Origin: Novosphingobium profundi
GTDB lineage: Bacteria; Pseudomonadota; Alphaproteobacteria; Sphingomonadales; Sphingomonadaceae
Reading direction: 5' to 3'
Length of the DNA stretch: 64,000 bases
NCBI RefSeq assembly: GCF_020524485.1
Contig: NZ_JAIVLF010000001.1
Location: forward strand, 1,116,001-1,180,000
Part shown: positions 19,590 through 29,481 of the stretch, in pieces
Numbering within the stretch: the first letter of the stretch is position 1
Layout: each line of letters begins with the position of its first letter
The notes under the pieces: generated by a model
Database searches by the model: none
The model's input: the letters and a program-made list of their open reading frames with translations, nothing else
Told to the model about the DNA's origin: nothing
Position numbers and translations under genes: made by a program

Positions 19590-20542
19590 CACTCCCCAAG
19601 CTCCACGTCGCCGTCCTGATGGGTGGCTGGTCGAACGAACGTCCCGTCTCGCTGATGAGCGGTGAAGGCGTGGCCAAGGCGCTTGAGAGCAAGGGCCACA
19701 AGGTCACGCGCATCGACATGGACCGCGAGGTCGCGCAGCGCCTCGCCGAGACCAGGCCCGATGTCGTGTTCAACGCGCTGCACGGTGCGCCGGGCGAGGA
19801 CGGCACGGTGCAGGGCATGATGGACCTGATGGGCCTCACCTATACGCATTCGGGGCTCGCGACCTCGGTCATCGCCATCGACAAGGAACTGACCAAGCAG
19901 GCGCTCGTCCCGCATGGCGTGCCCATGCCCGGCGGGCGCGTGGTCGAGACCGAGACGCTGTTCACGAAGGACCCGCTGCCCCGCCCTTACGTGCTCAAGC
20001 CTGTCAACGAAGGGTCTTCGGTGGGCGTTGCCATCGTCACCGAAGAGGGCAACTACGGGAACCCCATCAGCCGGGAGGCCAAGGGGCCCTGGCAGGAGTT
20101 CGCAACGCTCCTGGCCGAACCTTACATTCGCGGGCGTGAGCTGACGACGGCGGTGATCGGGGAGCGCGCGCTGCTCGTCACTGAACTCAAGCCCAAGTCC
20201 GGTTTCTACGACTTCGATTCCAAGTACACCGACGGCATGACCGAGCATGTCTGCCCGGCCGACGTGCCCGCCGAGATCACCGAGGCGTGCAAGGCGCTGG
20301 CATTGCGCGCCCATCAGCTGCTGGGGTGCAAGGGCACCAGCCGTTCGGACTTTCGCTGGGATGACACGCAAGGGGTGGAAGGCCTGTTCCTGCTGGAGAC
20401 CAACACCCAGCCGGGCATGACCCCGCTCAGTCTCGTGCCCGAACAGGCCAAGGCCTGCGGCATCGAGTATCCCGACCTTGTCGAGGCGATTATTGCCGAG
20501 GCGCTGGCCGATGTGAAACCGGACAAGGCCACTTCGCCATGA
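19586..20542 (+). CDS. ddl: D-alanine--D-alanine ligase
   Basis: A 318-residue ATP-grasp enzyme that forms the D-Ala-D-Ala used by MurF. Family motifs are HGAPGEDGTVQG near residues 71-82, KPVNEGSSVGV for ATP binding, and ETNTQPGMTPLSL near the C-terminus, which supplies metal ligands. It is of the DdlB type by position. GTG start overlaps murB, and the stop overlaps ftsQ. Confidence 0.95.
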   Translation: MTLPKLHVAVLMGGWSNERPVSLMSGEGVAKALESKGHKVTRIDMDREVAQRLAETRPDVVFNALHGAPGEDGTVQGMMDLMGLTYTHSGLATSVIAIDKELTKQALVPHGVPMPGGRVVETETLFTKDPLPRPYVLKPVNEGSSVGVAIVTEEGNYGNPISREAKGPWQEFATLLAEPYIRGRELTTAVIGERALLVTELKPKSGFYDFDSKYTDGMTEHVCPADVPAEITEACKALALRAHQLLGCKGTSRSDFRWDDTQGVEGLFLLETNTQPGMTPLSLVPEQAKACGIEYPDLVEAIIAEALADVKPDKATSP

Positions 20543-21477
20543 GCCAGACGATCAAGCGCAAGGGCAAGACCGCCCGCAAGGCCGCTGCCGCGCAGGGCAA
20601 CCGCGCCAAGGTGCGCAGCGCCAAGGCCACCGGCGGCAGCGCGCTCGACATGGCGATGGGCTGGCTGCCCTTCACCGAAGCGCAGCTCCAGCGCCTGTTC
20701 GTGCTTGCGATCCTGGCTGGCGTGGCCGCGCTGGCCTGGGTCGTGGCGTCCGCTGCAGGCGTGCCGGGCATGGCCGAAGCACGCTTTGCGCAGATATCCA
20801 AGCAGGCCGGTTTCGAGGTCAAGCACATCGAACTGCGCGGCGTGAAGAACATCAACGAACTCAAGATCTACGAGCGCGCGCTCGCGCAGAAGTACCGCGC
20901 GATGCCGCTGGTCGATCTGGAGCAGTTGCGCAGTGAGCTGCTCGAACTGCCCTGGGTCGAGGATGCGCGCGTGTCGCGCCAGTTGCCCACGACGCTGGTC
21001 ATCGACATTGTCGAGCGCTCGCCCCGTGCGGTGCTGCGCAAGGCGGATACCTATGCGCTGATCGACGAGACCGGGCATGAACTCGAAGTGATCGACCGTT
21101 CGGCGGCCAAGGGCAAGCTCATCGTCTCGGGTGAGGGGGCTGGGCAGGAGATCATCCAGCTCTCGCACCTTCTGGAGGCCGCGCCCGCGCTCAAGCCCCG
21201 CGTGCGCGAAGCGCAGTGGGTCGGGAACCGGCGCTGGAATCTCGTGTTCGAGACAGGCCAGGTTCTCGCGCTGCCGGAAGGCGTCAAGGAATCGGCCGGG
21301 GCGCTTGTCACGTTTGCGCGCCTGGACGGCACCAACCGCCTGATCGGGGGCAGGGCTATCGCCATCGACATGCGTGCGCCCGACCGGGTCTACCTGCGGG
21401 TGCCTGAGGGCGAGGTTCAGGAGATTTCGACCAAGGGCGGTGCGGTTGCGCTGGCCTCGGGCGGGAACGGGCAGTGA
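20539..21477 (+). CDS. ftsQ: Cell division protein FtsQ
   Basis: A 312-residue bitopic protein. It has a basic cytoplasmic tail (about 50 residues, Lys/Arg-rich), one membrane span near residues 54-74 and a POTRA domain beginning FEVKHIELRGVKNI near residue 93. LPWVEDARVSRQLPTTLVIDIVE is the conserved POTRA/beta junction. FtsQ recruits later division proteins. A 49-nt gap follows before ftsA, the first real gap since murD. Confidence 0.93.
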   Translation: MSQTIKRKGKTARKAAAAQGNRAKVRSAKATGGSALDMAMGWLPFTEAQLQRLFVLAILAGVAALAWVVASAAGVPGMAEARFAQISKQAGFEVKHIELRGVKNINELKIYERALAQKYRAMPLVDLEQLRSELLELPWVEDARVSRQLPTTLVIDIVERSPRAVLRKADTYALIDETGHELEVIDRSAAKGKLIVSGEGAGQEIIQLSHLLEAAPALKPRVREAQWVGNRRWNLVFETGQVLALPEGVKESAGALVTFARLDGTNRLIGGRAIAIDMRAPDRVYLRVPEGEVQEISTKGGAVALASGGNGQ

Positions 21478-21526
21478 GGCACCGCGCGGCGCTTGTGCGC
21501 GCGGCAACAGGGGAAGGGCACGCCTG

Positions 21527-22807
21527 ATGGCGGCGACACGCATCAGCAAGGTTTTCGGGGCGGTCAACATCGGCTCGTTCCGCATTTCCGCAATCATTGC
21601 GGGCATCTCCGAGAGCGGTGAGCTTGTCGTGCTTGGCTCGGGGCATCGCGCCAGCCAGGGCATCAAGCGCGGCTTCGTGACTGATATGGCCGCCGCGACC
21701 TACGCGGTGCGCGACGCCATCGAACGCGCCGAGCGCATGGCCGATGTCTCGGTCCAGAAGGTGTGGATCGGCTGTTCGGGGGCGGGGCTTGCCAGCCGTC
21801 TCCAGCCCTTCGATGCCGAGATCGGCGGACGCCGGATCGAGCAGGAGGACATCGACCAGCTGCTCGTTGCCGCGCGCGATGCGATCCAGCCCGATGGGCG
21901 CATGGTGCTTCATGCCCAGCCCGCGCAGTACCGGCTCGACGGCGCGCACGGCGTGGGTGATCCGTGCGGTCTCCATGCCGAGCGGCTTGGCGTCGATATC
22001 CATGTCATGCTGGCTGACGGGGCCCCGATCCGCAACCTGACCGAAGCGGTGCAATCCGCGCATCTTGAGGTTGAGGCGGTGGTAGGCTCGCCGATTGCGG
22101 CCGGGCAGGCCTGTCTCTCGCCCGAGGAAAGGGACCTGGGCGTCGCGCTTGTCGAATTCGGCGCGGAGGTGACCAATGTCTCGCTCTATGCGGGCGGCAT
22201 GCTGCGTGACATGATTTCCATTCCCATCGGGTCGGCCGATATCACCGATGCGATTGCCTCGGCGTTCGGCATTCGTCGCTACCAGGCTGAGCGCCTCAAG
22301 TGCGTGAACGGTTCGGCGATCGCCTCGCCGCATGACCATCGCGAGATGATTCCGGTGAACGCGCCGGGTGAAGAGGGCACGGGCCCCATCGCGCGCCACG
22401 CCGACGACAAGAACCGGATTCCGCGCGCCGAACTGATCGGTGTCATCACCGGCCAGCTGGGCATGTTGATGGAAGAAGTCAGCAAGGCGCTGAAAGTGAT
22501 GCAGTTCTCAAGCCAGCGCGGCAAGCAGGTGGTCTTTACCGGCGGCGGCGCGGAACTGGTGGGGCTGGCCGATTACGCGCAGGCGGCGCTCGGCCGTCCG
22601 GTCCGCATCGGACGCGTGCCGCACCTTCCCGGCCTTGCCGAAGCGCACCTCAAGCCCGGCTTCTCGACGCTGACGGGACTGGTTCTCTACGCCGCGAACG
22701 ACCCGGTCGACATCCGCAGTTTTGCCCGTCCTTCGAACAGGACCGTGAAATTGGGCTGGAACACAATGTTTTCCCGGATCTTTCAGGCGGTTCGAGAGTA
22801 TTTCTGA
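21527..22807 (+). CDS. ftsA: Cell division protein FtsA
   Basis: A 426-residue actin-like ATPase that tethers FtsZ to the membrane and activates septal synthesis. The phosphate-1-like strand GAVNIGSFRISA is near the N-terminus and VVFTGGGAELVGL is the adenosine motif. The C-terminal IFQAVREYF is the amphipathic membrane-targeting helix. The ATG at 21527 follows GGGGAAGGG; an upstream frame to 21374 lies within ftsQ. It is followed by a 206-nt gap. Confidence 0.95.
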   Translation: MAATRISKVFGAVNIGSFRISAIIAGISESGELVVLGSGHRASQGIKRGFVTDMAAATYAVRDAIERAERMADVSVQKVWIGCSGAGLASRLQPFDAEIGGRRIEQEDIDQLLVAARDAIQPDGRMVLHAQPAQYRLDGAHGVGDPCGLHAERLGVDIHVMLADGAPIRNLTEAVQSAHLEVEAVVGSPIAAGQACLSPEERDLGVALVEFGAEVTNVSLYAGGMLRDMISIPIGSADITDAIASAFGIRRYQAERLKCVNGSAIASPHDHREMIPVNAPGEEGTGPIARHADDKNRIPRAELIGVITGQLGMLMEEVSKALKVMQFSSQRGKQVVFTGGGAELVGLADYAQAALGRPVRIGRVPHLPGLAEAHLKPGFSTLTGLVLYAANDPVDIRSFARPSNRTVKLGWNTMFSRIFQAVREYF

Positions 22808-23013
22808 ACGCGCCTTCTGGCCGTTCGGTTCCCCGCCCAAATAGTGGCTGTGGACAGGACGTGCGAGAGGCGCGACAACGTGGCAGAAACCGCCGGTATC
22901 GGGCGTTTTTGCCTGTGGACAACACAAGGCTATCCTTTGCCTCGCCAAGTCGAAGCGTGCAATCAGGATGGTCGAGAAATATCTGACGCGCATGTGTCTG
23001 GCAGGAGTCACTA
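22808..23013 (+). promoter_or_regulatory. ftsA-ftsZ intergenic region, probable ftsZ promoter
   Basis: This 206-nt gap breaks an otherwise overlapping operon, so ftsZ probably has its own promoter here. Two TGTGGACA copies (22849 and 22914) differ by one base from part of the DnaA box. The ribosome site CAGGAGTC includes a GANTC methylation site (GAGTC, 23005-23009) of the CcrM type. No clear -35/-10 was identified. Confidence 0.4.
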
Positions 23014-24576
23014 ATGAGCATTAACATCGGACTGCCGACGATCGACGAACTTCGCCCGCGTATCGTCGTCATCGGCGTAGGCGGGGCGGGTGGCAACGCC
23101 ATCGCCAACATGATTGAGGCGCAGGTCGAAGGGGTCGATTTCGTCGTCGCCAACACCGATGCGCAGGCTCTCAACAACTCGATCGCGGAAACCCGCATCC
23201 AGCTCGGCCACGAGATCACGCAAGGGCTCGGCGCAGGGGCGCGTCCCGAGGTGGGGCGTGCCGCCGCCGAGGAATCACTGGAAGAGATCGGCCGCGTGCT
23301 CGACGGCGTGCACATGGTCTTCATCGCAGCTGGCATGGGCGGCGGCACCGGCACCGGCGCGGCCCCGATCATCGCCCAGGCTGCACGTGAACGCGGCATC
23401 CTGACCGTCGGCGTCGTCTGCAAGCCGTTCCTGTTCGAAGGCACGCGCCGCATGCGCGCGGCCGAAGCGGGCATCGAGGAGCTGCAGAAGAATGTCGACA
23501 CGCTCATCGTGATTCCCAACCAGAACCTGTTCCTCATCGCCAAGGCGGAAACGACCTTCAAGGAGGCCTTCCAGCTTGCCGACGAGGTTCTGCAGCAGGG
23601 CGTGCGCTCGATCACCGACCTGATGATCATGCCGGGTCTCATCAACCTCGACTTCGCCGACGTGCGCTCGGTCATGGGTGAGATGGGCAAGGCGATGATG
23701 GGCACCGGTGAGGGCGAAGGCCCCAACCGTGCGCTCGAGGCGGCCGAACACGCCATCGCGAACCCGCTGCTGGACGGCGTTTCGATGCAGGGCGCCAAGG
23801 GCGTCATCATCTCGATCATCGGCGGCGAGGACATGAAGCTTCTCGAAGTCGACGAAGCGGCAAACCATATCCGCGAACTCGTCGATGCGGATGCGAACAT
23901 CATCTGGGGTTCGGCCTTCAATCCCGAGCTTGACGGCAAGATCCGGGTTTCGGTCGTGGCCACCGGCATCGAGCAGACCGCCGAGCAGGCTGACGCTCCG
24001 GCGCGCCCGATGGCGATCGGGGGCGGCCGTGGGCCGGTCCGTCCAGCCGTGCAGGCGCCTGCGCCCAGCGCGCCCGCCCCGGCTCCGGCGCCCGAGCCTG
24101 CTCCGCTCGATCTTTCGCCCCCGGCTCCCGAAGTCGAGAGCGAGAAGACCCCGGAGGCGGCCAGTGGTTCCAAGCCCTACGTGCCCGAACCGTTCTCGCC
24201 CTCTGCAGAGCTGGAGTTGGGCGCGACCGAAGAGGTCGAGGACGAGGACGAAGGCCAGGACGACACCGACGAGAGCAACTACGCCAGCATTTCAGGCTCG
24301 CGCAGCTTTGCTCCGCGCAGTCCTCAGCAGACCCCGCCGACCCGCCAGGACGAGCTGTTCGGCGGTGAGAACAAGGCGGCCGCACCTGCGCCGAGCCCGG
24401 CACCCGCACCTGCCCCGCAGCGTCCGGTCGGCGGTGGCGGCAGCACCCTGTTCGAACGCATGACCAGCCTTTCGCGGCCCAAGCCCGCCGCGCCCTCGCG
24501 CGAGGCCGGTGAGAGTGAGGACGATAGCGGATCGCTCAGCATTCCGCGTTTCCTCAACCGCCAGAACAACCAGTAA
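23014..24576 (+). CDS. ftsZ: Cell division protein FtsZ
   Basis: A 520-residue tubulin-like GTPase that forms the division ring. The N-terminal loop GVGGAGGNA is near residues 21-29 and the tubulin signature GGGTGTG at 109-115. The GTPase core ends near residue 325. A long Pro/Ala/Glu-rich linker of about 170 residues follows, and the C-terminal peptide ends [12 protein letters not shown], the site for FtsA and other partners. The long linker is typical of alphaproteobacteria. A terminator follows at 24647. Confidence 0.97.
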   Translation: MSINIGLPTIDELRPRIVVIGVGGAGGNAIANMIEAQVEGVDFVVANTDAQALNNSIAETRIQLGHEITQGLGAGARPEVGRAAAEESLEEIGRVLDGVHMVFIAAGMGGGTGTGAAPIIAQAARERGILTVGVVCKPFLFEGTRRMRAAEAGIEELQKNVDTLIVIPNQNLFLIAKAETTFKEAFQLADEVLQQGVRSITDLMIMPGLINLDFADVRSVMGEMGKAMMGTGEGEGPNRALEAAEHAIANPLLDGVSMQGAKGVIISIIGGEDMKLLEVDEAANHIRELVDADANIIWGSAFNPELDGKIRVSVVATGIEQTAEQADAPARPMAIGGGRGPVRPAVQAPAPSAPAPAPAPEPAPLDLSPPAPEVESEKTPEAASGSKPYVPEPFSPSAELELGATEEVEDEDEGQDDTDESNYASISGSRSFAPRSPQQTPPTRQDELFGGENKAAAPAPSPAPAPAPQRPVGGGGSTLFERMTSLSRPKPAAPSREAGESEDDSGSLSIPRFLNRQNNQ

Positions 24577-24646
24577 GGCCAGGCCTGAGGAACGCCCGGC
24601 GCAGGGAAGCTGCTCCGGACCGTTCTTTGCCAGGCCTCCCAGTATG

Positions 24647-24687
24647 AAGGGCCGCGGATGCGCACAGCAGCGCATCTGTGGCCCTTT
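24647..24687 (+). terminator. Terminator after ftsZ
   Basis: Arms AAGGGCCGCGGATGCGC (24647-24663) and the complementary stretch 24670-24687 pair with G-U wobbles in the middle, with a 6-nt loop and a short T-rich end. It closes the dcw cluster about 70 nt after the ftsZ stop. Confidence 0.65.
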
Positions 24688-24858
24688 GTCTATCCGGTCG
24701 GCGGTATCCTGCTTTGCGGGATGGGGCGGGCCGTGGGGGCGCTGCGGCCAGAGCGCTTGGCCTGTGGCCATCATGAGGATATGGTGTATCCCAGATAACA
24801 GATGGTCCGAGGTCGCCGTGGCTGCGCGGACCCCATGACACGAGATGCAAGGTCCCAG

Positions 24859-26802
24859 ATGATCCGGCCCAAGGCCCCGAGCATACTTCGCGCCGCCCTG
24901 CGCGCGTCCATTCCCGCTTCCCGTCCCACGTTCCAGGCCCTTCGCTATGCGTTGGGCTGCGCCTTGCTGACCGGGGTTTCCGGCCTGGCCGTGCAACCGG
25001 CTGAGGCCAGCGAGGTGGTCCAGGCGCTTCCTGATCCCAACACGGCGCGCCTCGGCGATGCGCTGACCCGCCTGGCGCGCGACCAGAACGATCTGGAGGC
25101 GTTGCTGGATGCGGGCAACGCGGCGCGTGAACTGGGTGATTTCGATGCGGCCAAGGGCTTCTTCGAGCGGGCGCAGGAGGTGGCGCCGCGGGACGGCAGG
25201 ATCGCGGAAGGCTTGGCTCGCACCACGCTTCGGGCGGGTGATCCGGTCGGCGCGATCACGTATTTTGAGAACGCGCGCAAGGCCGGGCGCCCGGTGGCCG
25301 CTCTGGCGAGTGATCAGGCGCTTGCCTACGACATGGTCGGGGATACGGTCGCCGCGCAGGCGCTCTATCGCCGCGTTCTTTCGGGGGGCGCGCTCACGTC
25401 GGATGAAGAAAACCTGGTACGCAGGCGGCTTGCGGTCAGCCAGGCGATCGGCGGGGATCTTAAGGGTTCCGAAGACACGCTGATGCCGCTCTTGCGGGCG
25501 CAGGATAAGCCCGGTTGGCGCACGCGCGCTTTCACGCTGGCGATTGCAGGGGAAGCGAAGGAGGCGGTGAAGCTGGCCGAGCGCATTCTGCCCGCGCCGC
25601 TCGCTGAGGATGTTGCGCCTTATCTGCGTTACATGCCGCGCCTGACCGCGGCCCAGCAGGCCGCCGCCGCCAATCTGGGGCGCTTTCCCAGAGCATCGGA
25701 GATCGGTCGCGACAGCGCGCGGATCGCGGCCTACGAACCCGCTCAGCCCCTCGTGCCTGCCGCTACGGCGGGCTCGGGCGCGCCCGTGGTCGGTACGGCA
25801 AAGCCCGCAGGGGCAGCCGAGGCCCAAGCGCCGAGCCGCCCTGCGCGCCGTGCACGCCGCTCGCTGCGTCTGGGTGAACGTAATTTGGACGAGACCGCAC
25901 CGCGTGAAAGCGCGCGTCGCCCCGTTCGTAAGCCGGAGGCGGAAGCGGAGGTCGAACGTGTAGCGCCGCCCGAGCCCAAGCCCGGCATCGAAGTAGTCCC
26001 GGGCGATGGTGGCCCTGTGCTGGGTGCCAATGGCGAACTTCCTCCGGTTTCGGCGTCGGCCTCGGCCGCCGCGCGTGACCGGATTGCCCGCGCAGCACCG
26101 ACCCCGGCGCCGCTGCAGCAGGCGGGCGCCATGGCGGCGCCAGCTGCGTCTGCATCCTCAGCCCCCCCCGCGGCCTCGGTCCCGGCCGCACTGGCAACTG
26201 CGACACCCGCTGTCGCGGCGACGACAAGCCCGGCCTCGGGGGGCTCGATTCCCACGCGTTCGACCGTGCCCGGATTTGACCTGGCGCGGGCAAGTCAGGT
26301 GGGGGCCAGTCAGGCCGGTGCGCTGCCAGCGCGCAGCGGCGAAGGTCCCTCGAGCGCGGCCGAAGAGGCGGTTGCACAGATGTCGCTCAGCGAGGCTTTC
26401 GCGGACCTCGGCAAGCCGCGTTCGCCCGATACCCCTGTCTCGGGCGCGGTCGATATCCGCAAGGTGACACCGGCGCGTCCAGCGCCTCCTCCGCCTCCGC
26501 CCAAGCCCAAGAAACCGGCGCATCCGAGCCGGATCTGGGTGCAGATTGGCGTTGGCCGCGACACCGATGCCATCGCCTTCGACTGGCGGCGCTACACGCG
26601 TCGCAATCCTGCGCTGTTCAAGGGGCGGGACGCGCATGTCACCGATATGGGCCGCACCCATCGCATCCTCGTCGGGCCCTTTGCCACGCGCAAGGCGGCG
26701 GACGGCTTCGTCGATGATTTCGCCGAAGCGGGCAACGGTCGGGCGCTGGTCTGGACCAGCCCGGCGGGCCAGGTCGTCGACGCGCTTGACGTCGGGGGCT
26801 AG
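24859..26802 (+). CDS. TPR and SPOR domain protein, exported
   Basis: A protein of about 647 residues. The ATG at 24859 was chosen for an AAGG site 6 nt upstream; starts at 24802 and 24835 are in frame. A hydrophobic signal (ALRYALGCALLTGVSGLAV) leads to a likely cleavage before ASEV. TPR-like helices follow (roughly residues 60-250), then a long Pro/Ala-rich linker, and a C-terminal SPOR domain (IWVQIGVGRD to RILVGPFATRKAADGF). SPOR domains bind denuded glycan at septa, so a role in late division or cell-wall remodelling is inferred, in line with its place after ftsZ. Confidence 0.8.
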   Translation: MIRPKAPSILRAALRASIPASRPTFQALRYALGCALLTGVSGLAVQPAEASEVVQALPDPNTARLGDALTRLARDQNDLEALLDAGNAARELGDFDAAKGFFERAQEVAPRDGRIAEGLARTTLRAGDPVGAITYFENARKAGRPVAALASDQALAYDMVGDTVAAQALYRRVLSGGALTSDEENLVRRRLAVSQAIGGDLKGSEDTLMPLLRAQDKPGWRTRAFTLAIAGEAKEAVKLAERILPAPLAEDVAPYLRYMPRLTAAQQAAAANLGRFPRASEIGRDSARIAAYEPAQPLVPAATAGSGAPVVGTAKPAGAAEAQAPSRPARRARRSLRLGERNLDETAPRESARRPVRKPEAEAEVERVAPPEPKPGIEVVPGDGGPVLGANGELPPVSASASAAARDRIARAAPTPAPLQQAGAMAAPAASASSAPPAASVPAALATATPAVAATTSPASGGSIPTRSTVPGFDLARASQVGASQAGALPARSGEGPSSAAEEAVAQMSLSEAFADLGKPRSPDTPVSGAVDIRKVTPARPAPPPPPPKPKKPAHPSRIWVQIGVGRDTDAIAFDWRRYTRRNPALFKGRDAHVTDMGRTHRILVGPFATRKAADGFVDDFAEAGNGRALVWTSPAGQVVDALDVGG

Positions 26803-26807
26803 GTTTT

Positions 26808-26841
26808 CCAAGGGAGCACAGCGCGCTAGCGCCGCCCTTGG
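26808..26841. other. Short inverted repeat after the SPOR gene
   Basis: CCAAGGG (26808-26814) pairs with CCCTTGG (26835-26841), with GCGC complementarity inside. There is no T-run, so it is a weak terminator candidate only. A perfect DnaA-box consensus TTATCCACA is at 26886-26894 nearby; a single box has uncertain meaning. Confidence 0.35.
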
Positions 26842-27012
26842 AACGGGGCGGGAACAGCTGTCCCGGGATCGGACACGCAGTGCGCTTATCCACATCCTGT
26901 AAACAGACTTGTCGGGTTTTGCCCCGGTGATGGAGGCCGCTCCATTGTGCTGACAGGGGCAGGCAAAGCATCCCTCTATCCGAACACGCGGATAGGGGGC
27001 TGCTTAGCCAAT

Positions 27013-27519
27013 ATGAGAATTGTGCGCGACACTATCGGACACGACGACGACGCCGCTCCCGTGGAGATGCTGGCGTCGCTCTTCGAGGCGCGCGACTGGC
27101 CTATTGCCCATGCCAGCGAGGACGAGATTTCGGCCGAGCTGAAGGGCGCCTGGACGACCTACCAGTTCCAGGCGATCTGGCGGCGTGAGGACCATGTCCT
27201 GCAGCTTCTGTGCCTGCCTGAGCTGCGCATTCCCGAAGAAAAGCGGGCCTACGTCTACGAGGCGCTGGCGCTGATCAACGAGCAGCTGTGGGTTGGCCAC
27301 TTCGATCTGTGGTCGAACGGTTCGGTCGTGCTCTACCGCCACGGGCTGATGCTGGGGCAGGACGGCCTCCTGGGGCCGGGGCAGGCGCAGATGGTGGTCG
27401 AGGCTGCGATCGAGGAATGCGATCGTTTCTACCCGGTCTTCCAGTTCATCCTGTGGGGCGATAAGACGCCGCAGGAGGCTCTTGTGGCGGCGCTCGTGGA
27501 CGCGCACGGCGAAGCCTGA
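27013..27519 (+). CDS. YbjN domain-containing protein
   Basis: A 168-residue acidic soluble protein of the YbjN/DUF1790 type, with the domain spanning most of the length. The features VEMLASLFEARDW near the start and FWLWSNG-like FDLWSNGSVVLYRHGL in the middle are typical. The fold resembles secretion chaperones; the role is not established. The ATG at 27013 was preferred to one at 26947, because the domain begins soon after. proC follows 154 nt downstream. Confidence 0.75.
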   Translation: MRIVRDTIGHDDDAAPVEMLASLFEARDWPIAHASEDEISAELKGAWTTYQFQAIWRREDHVLQLLCLPELRIPEEKRAYVYEALALINEQLWVGHFDLWSNGSVVLYRHGLMLGQDGLLGPGQAQMVVEAAIEECDRFYPVFQFILWGDKTPQEALVAALVDAHGEA

Positions 27520-27673
27520 TCCGGTCCATTTCGGACTGAGCGGGAAAGGCGAGGGGCTCTTTCCCGCCCTGCTGGCGACGCCACCAAGGTGCGGCGCTGG
27601 CCTTGCCCCATCCGGTTCCCGTCCCTAAGTCGAAGCCCGATTTAGACTGACAGCAGACAACGGGAAACGCACC

Positions 27674-28486
27674 ATGGCGAACTTTGAATCCATCCTTATC
27701 TACGGCTGCGGCAACATGGCCGGGGCCATGCTGGACGGGTGGCTCGCCGGTGGCATTCCGGCCTCGACCTTCACGGTTTACAACCGCACGCCCAAGCCCG
27801 TGCCAGAGGGTGTCGAGCAGGTGAACGAGGTCCCGACGGGCCGCGATTTCGATGCCGTGATGATCGGCGTGAAGCCGCAGGTTCTTCCCACCGTCCTCGA
27901 CACGATGGAGCCGCTGGTCGGGTCGGGCACGACCGTCTTCTCGATTCTGGCGGGTAATGAACTGGCCAGCCTTGCCGCGCAGTTCCCGCGCGCTCATGCG
28001 GTTCTTCGCATCATGCCCAACCTTGCCTGCGCGCTTGGAAAGTCCCCGATTGCGCTGGGTTCGAGTGGTCTCGACGAAGAGGAAAAGGCCGAGATCACCA
28101 AGCTCATGGAGCCACTGGGCACGCCGGAATGGCTTGAGGACGAAGAGCAGTTCCACGCCGTCACCGCGCTTGCGGGCAGTGGCCCTGCCTATGTCTACCG
28201 CTTCATCGACGCGCTTGCCAAGGGCGCGGCCGAGCTGGGCGTGGAACCCGGGACGGCGCAGCGTCTCGCGACCGCGATGGTCGAGGGTGCGGCCTCGCTG
28301 GCGAGCGCATCCCCGCTCACGGCGGGCGAACTTGCGGACAAGGTGGCTAGCCCGGGCGGCACGACGCGTGCGGGCATGAACGTGCTCGACGAGGACGGCG
28401 CGGTGAACGCGCTGATGCTCGCCACGCTGACCGCCGCGCGCAATCGCAGCGCGCAAATGGCCGAGGAAGCGCGCGCCAAGGACTGA
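27674..28486 (+). CDS. proC: Pyrroline-5-carboxylate reductase
   Basis: A 270-residue NAD(P)H enzyme making proline from pyrroline-5-carboxylate, the last step of proline synthesis. The Rossmann loop GCGNMAGAM is near residues 11-19. The C-terminal ALAGSGPAYVYRFIDAL and VASPGGTTRAGMNVLD are the ProC signature. proB is 4 kb downstream; proA is not in the window. A hairpin CGGTTTTC/GAAAACCG lies downstream (28541-28559), ahead of the next gene. Confidence 0.95.
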   Translation: MANFESILIYGCGNMAGAMLDGWLAGGIPASTFTVYNRTPKPVPEGVEQVNEVPTGRDFDAVMIGVKPQVLPTVLDTMEPLVGSGTTVFSILAGNELASLAAQFPRAHAVLRIMPNLACALGKSPIALGSSGLDEEEKAEITKLMEPLGTPEWLEDEEQFHAVTALAGSGPAYVYRFIDALAKGAAELGVEPGTAQRLATAMVEGAASLASASPLTAGELADKVASPGGTTRAGMNVLDEDGAVNALMLATLTAARNRSAQMAEEARAKD

Positions 28487-28630
28487 GCCCGGCGGGGCGC
28501 TTATGTGCCCACGACACATTTCGTTACACGAAAGCGGCGCCGGTTTTCCTTGAAAACCGTGCCGTGAAGGCAGATATTGGCAAGGTATCGGGAGGCGGCA
28601 TCATGCGCGCTTCCCCCAAGGGAGTTTAAC

Positions 28631-29368
28631 ATGGCAAATTGGAACGACCCCCAGCCCCGTCAGGGCTTCGGTGCGTCTCCGATTGATGGACGCACCGCTG
28701 GCCGCGCCACCTACGATGCGGGCCTGCGCAAGTACATGCTGTCGATCTACAACTACATGGCCTCAGGCGTACTGCTGACGGGCATCGTGGCGATGCTTTT
28801 CGCGTCGTCGGGTCTGGCCTATTCGGTTCTGACCACGCCGCTGCGCTGGGTGGTCATGCTGGCCCCCTTCGGCTTTGTCCTCGCGATGAGCTTCGGCCTC
28901 AACAAGATGAAGACCTCGACGCTGCAGATTCTCTACTGGGGTTTTGCCGTGGTCATGGGGCTGTCGCTCTCGTCGGTCTTCCTCGTCTACACAGGGGAAT
29001 CGATCGCAACGACCTTCTTCGCGACGGCCGCTGGCTTCGCCGGACTGAGCCTGTTCGGCTACACCACCAAGAAGGACCTTTCGGGCTTTGGTCGTTTTCT
29101 GATCATGGGCCTGGTCGGTATCCTTGTGGCGATGCTCATCAACCTGTTCGTGCAGTCGAGCGCGCTTAACATGGCGATCTCGATCCTGGGCGTGCTGATC
29201 TTCGCAGGCCTGACTGCTTACGACACCCAGAAGCTCAAGATGCAGTACCAGTACCTGCAGGGCACCGAATTCCTGGGCAAGGCCGTGATCATGGGCGCGC
29301 TGACGCTCTACCTCGACTTCATCAACATGTTCCTCTTCCTCCTCAACTTCCTTGGTCAGCGCGACTGA
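28631..29368 (+). CDS. BAX inhibitor-1/YccA family membrane protein
   Basis: A 245-residue protein with a short hydrophilic N-terminus and about seven hydrophobic segments. The ending GALTLYLDFINMFLFLLNFLG is the hallmark of the family. The E. coli relatives YccA and YbhL interact with or resemble FtsH substrates; the family forms calcium-leak or proton-sensitive channels (family knowledge). The ATG at 28631 has AAGGGAG upstream. A clear terminator follows at 29426. Confidence 0.9.
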   Translation: MANWNDPQPRQGFGASPIDGRTAGRATYDAGLRKYMLSIYNYMASGVLLTGIVAMLFASSGLAYSVLTTPLRWVVMLAPFGFVLAMSFGLNKMKTSTLQILYWGFAVVMGLSLSSVFLVYTGESIATTFFATAAGFAGLSLFGYTTKKDLSGFGRFLIMGLVGILVAMLINLFVQSSALNMAISILGVLIFAGLTAYDTQKLKMQYQYLQGTEFLGKAVIMGALTLYLDFINMFLFLLNFLGQRD

Positions 29369-29425
29369 GGAGGAGGGAAGAGCCTCCTTTGCCGCACAAA
29401 AGCGGTAAAGCGTGGAAACAATGCG

Positions 29426-29460
29426 ATGCCCGGTGCGAAACCTCGCGCCGGGCATTTTCT
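29426..29460 (+). terminator. Terminator after the BI-1 family gene
   Basis: The arms ATGCCCGGTGCG (29426-29437) and CGCGCCGGGCAT (29444-29455), with one wobble pair, are followed by TTTCT. A classical intrinsic terminator. Confidence 0.8.
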
Positions 29461-29481
29461 TTGTTGGACAGAGCGCGTAAT

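Noticed and set aside
22807..22832. EcfG-type promoter match on the minus strand (GGAAC-N17-CGTT)
   Set aside because: It reads antisense into ftsA with no gene to serve. About one chance match is expected in a window of this size.
24802..24858. Earlier starts for the SPOR/TPR protein
   Set aside because: They lack a ribosome site and would put over 35 residues before the signal peptide.
26886..26894. Perfect DnaA box TTATCCACA
   Set aside because: A single 9-mer without companion boxes or an AT-rich unwinding region; no reason to call an origin.
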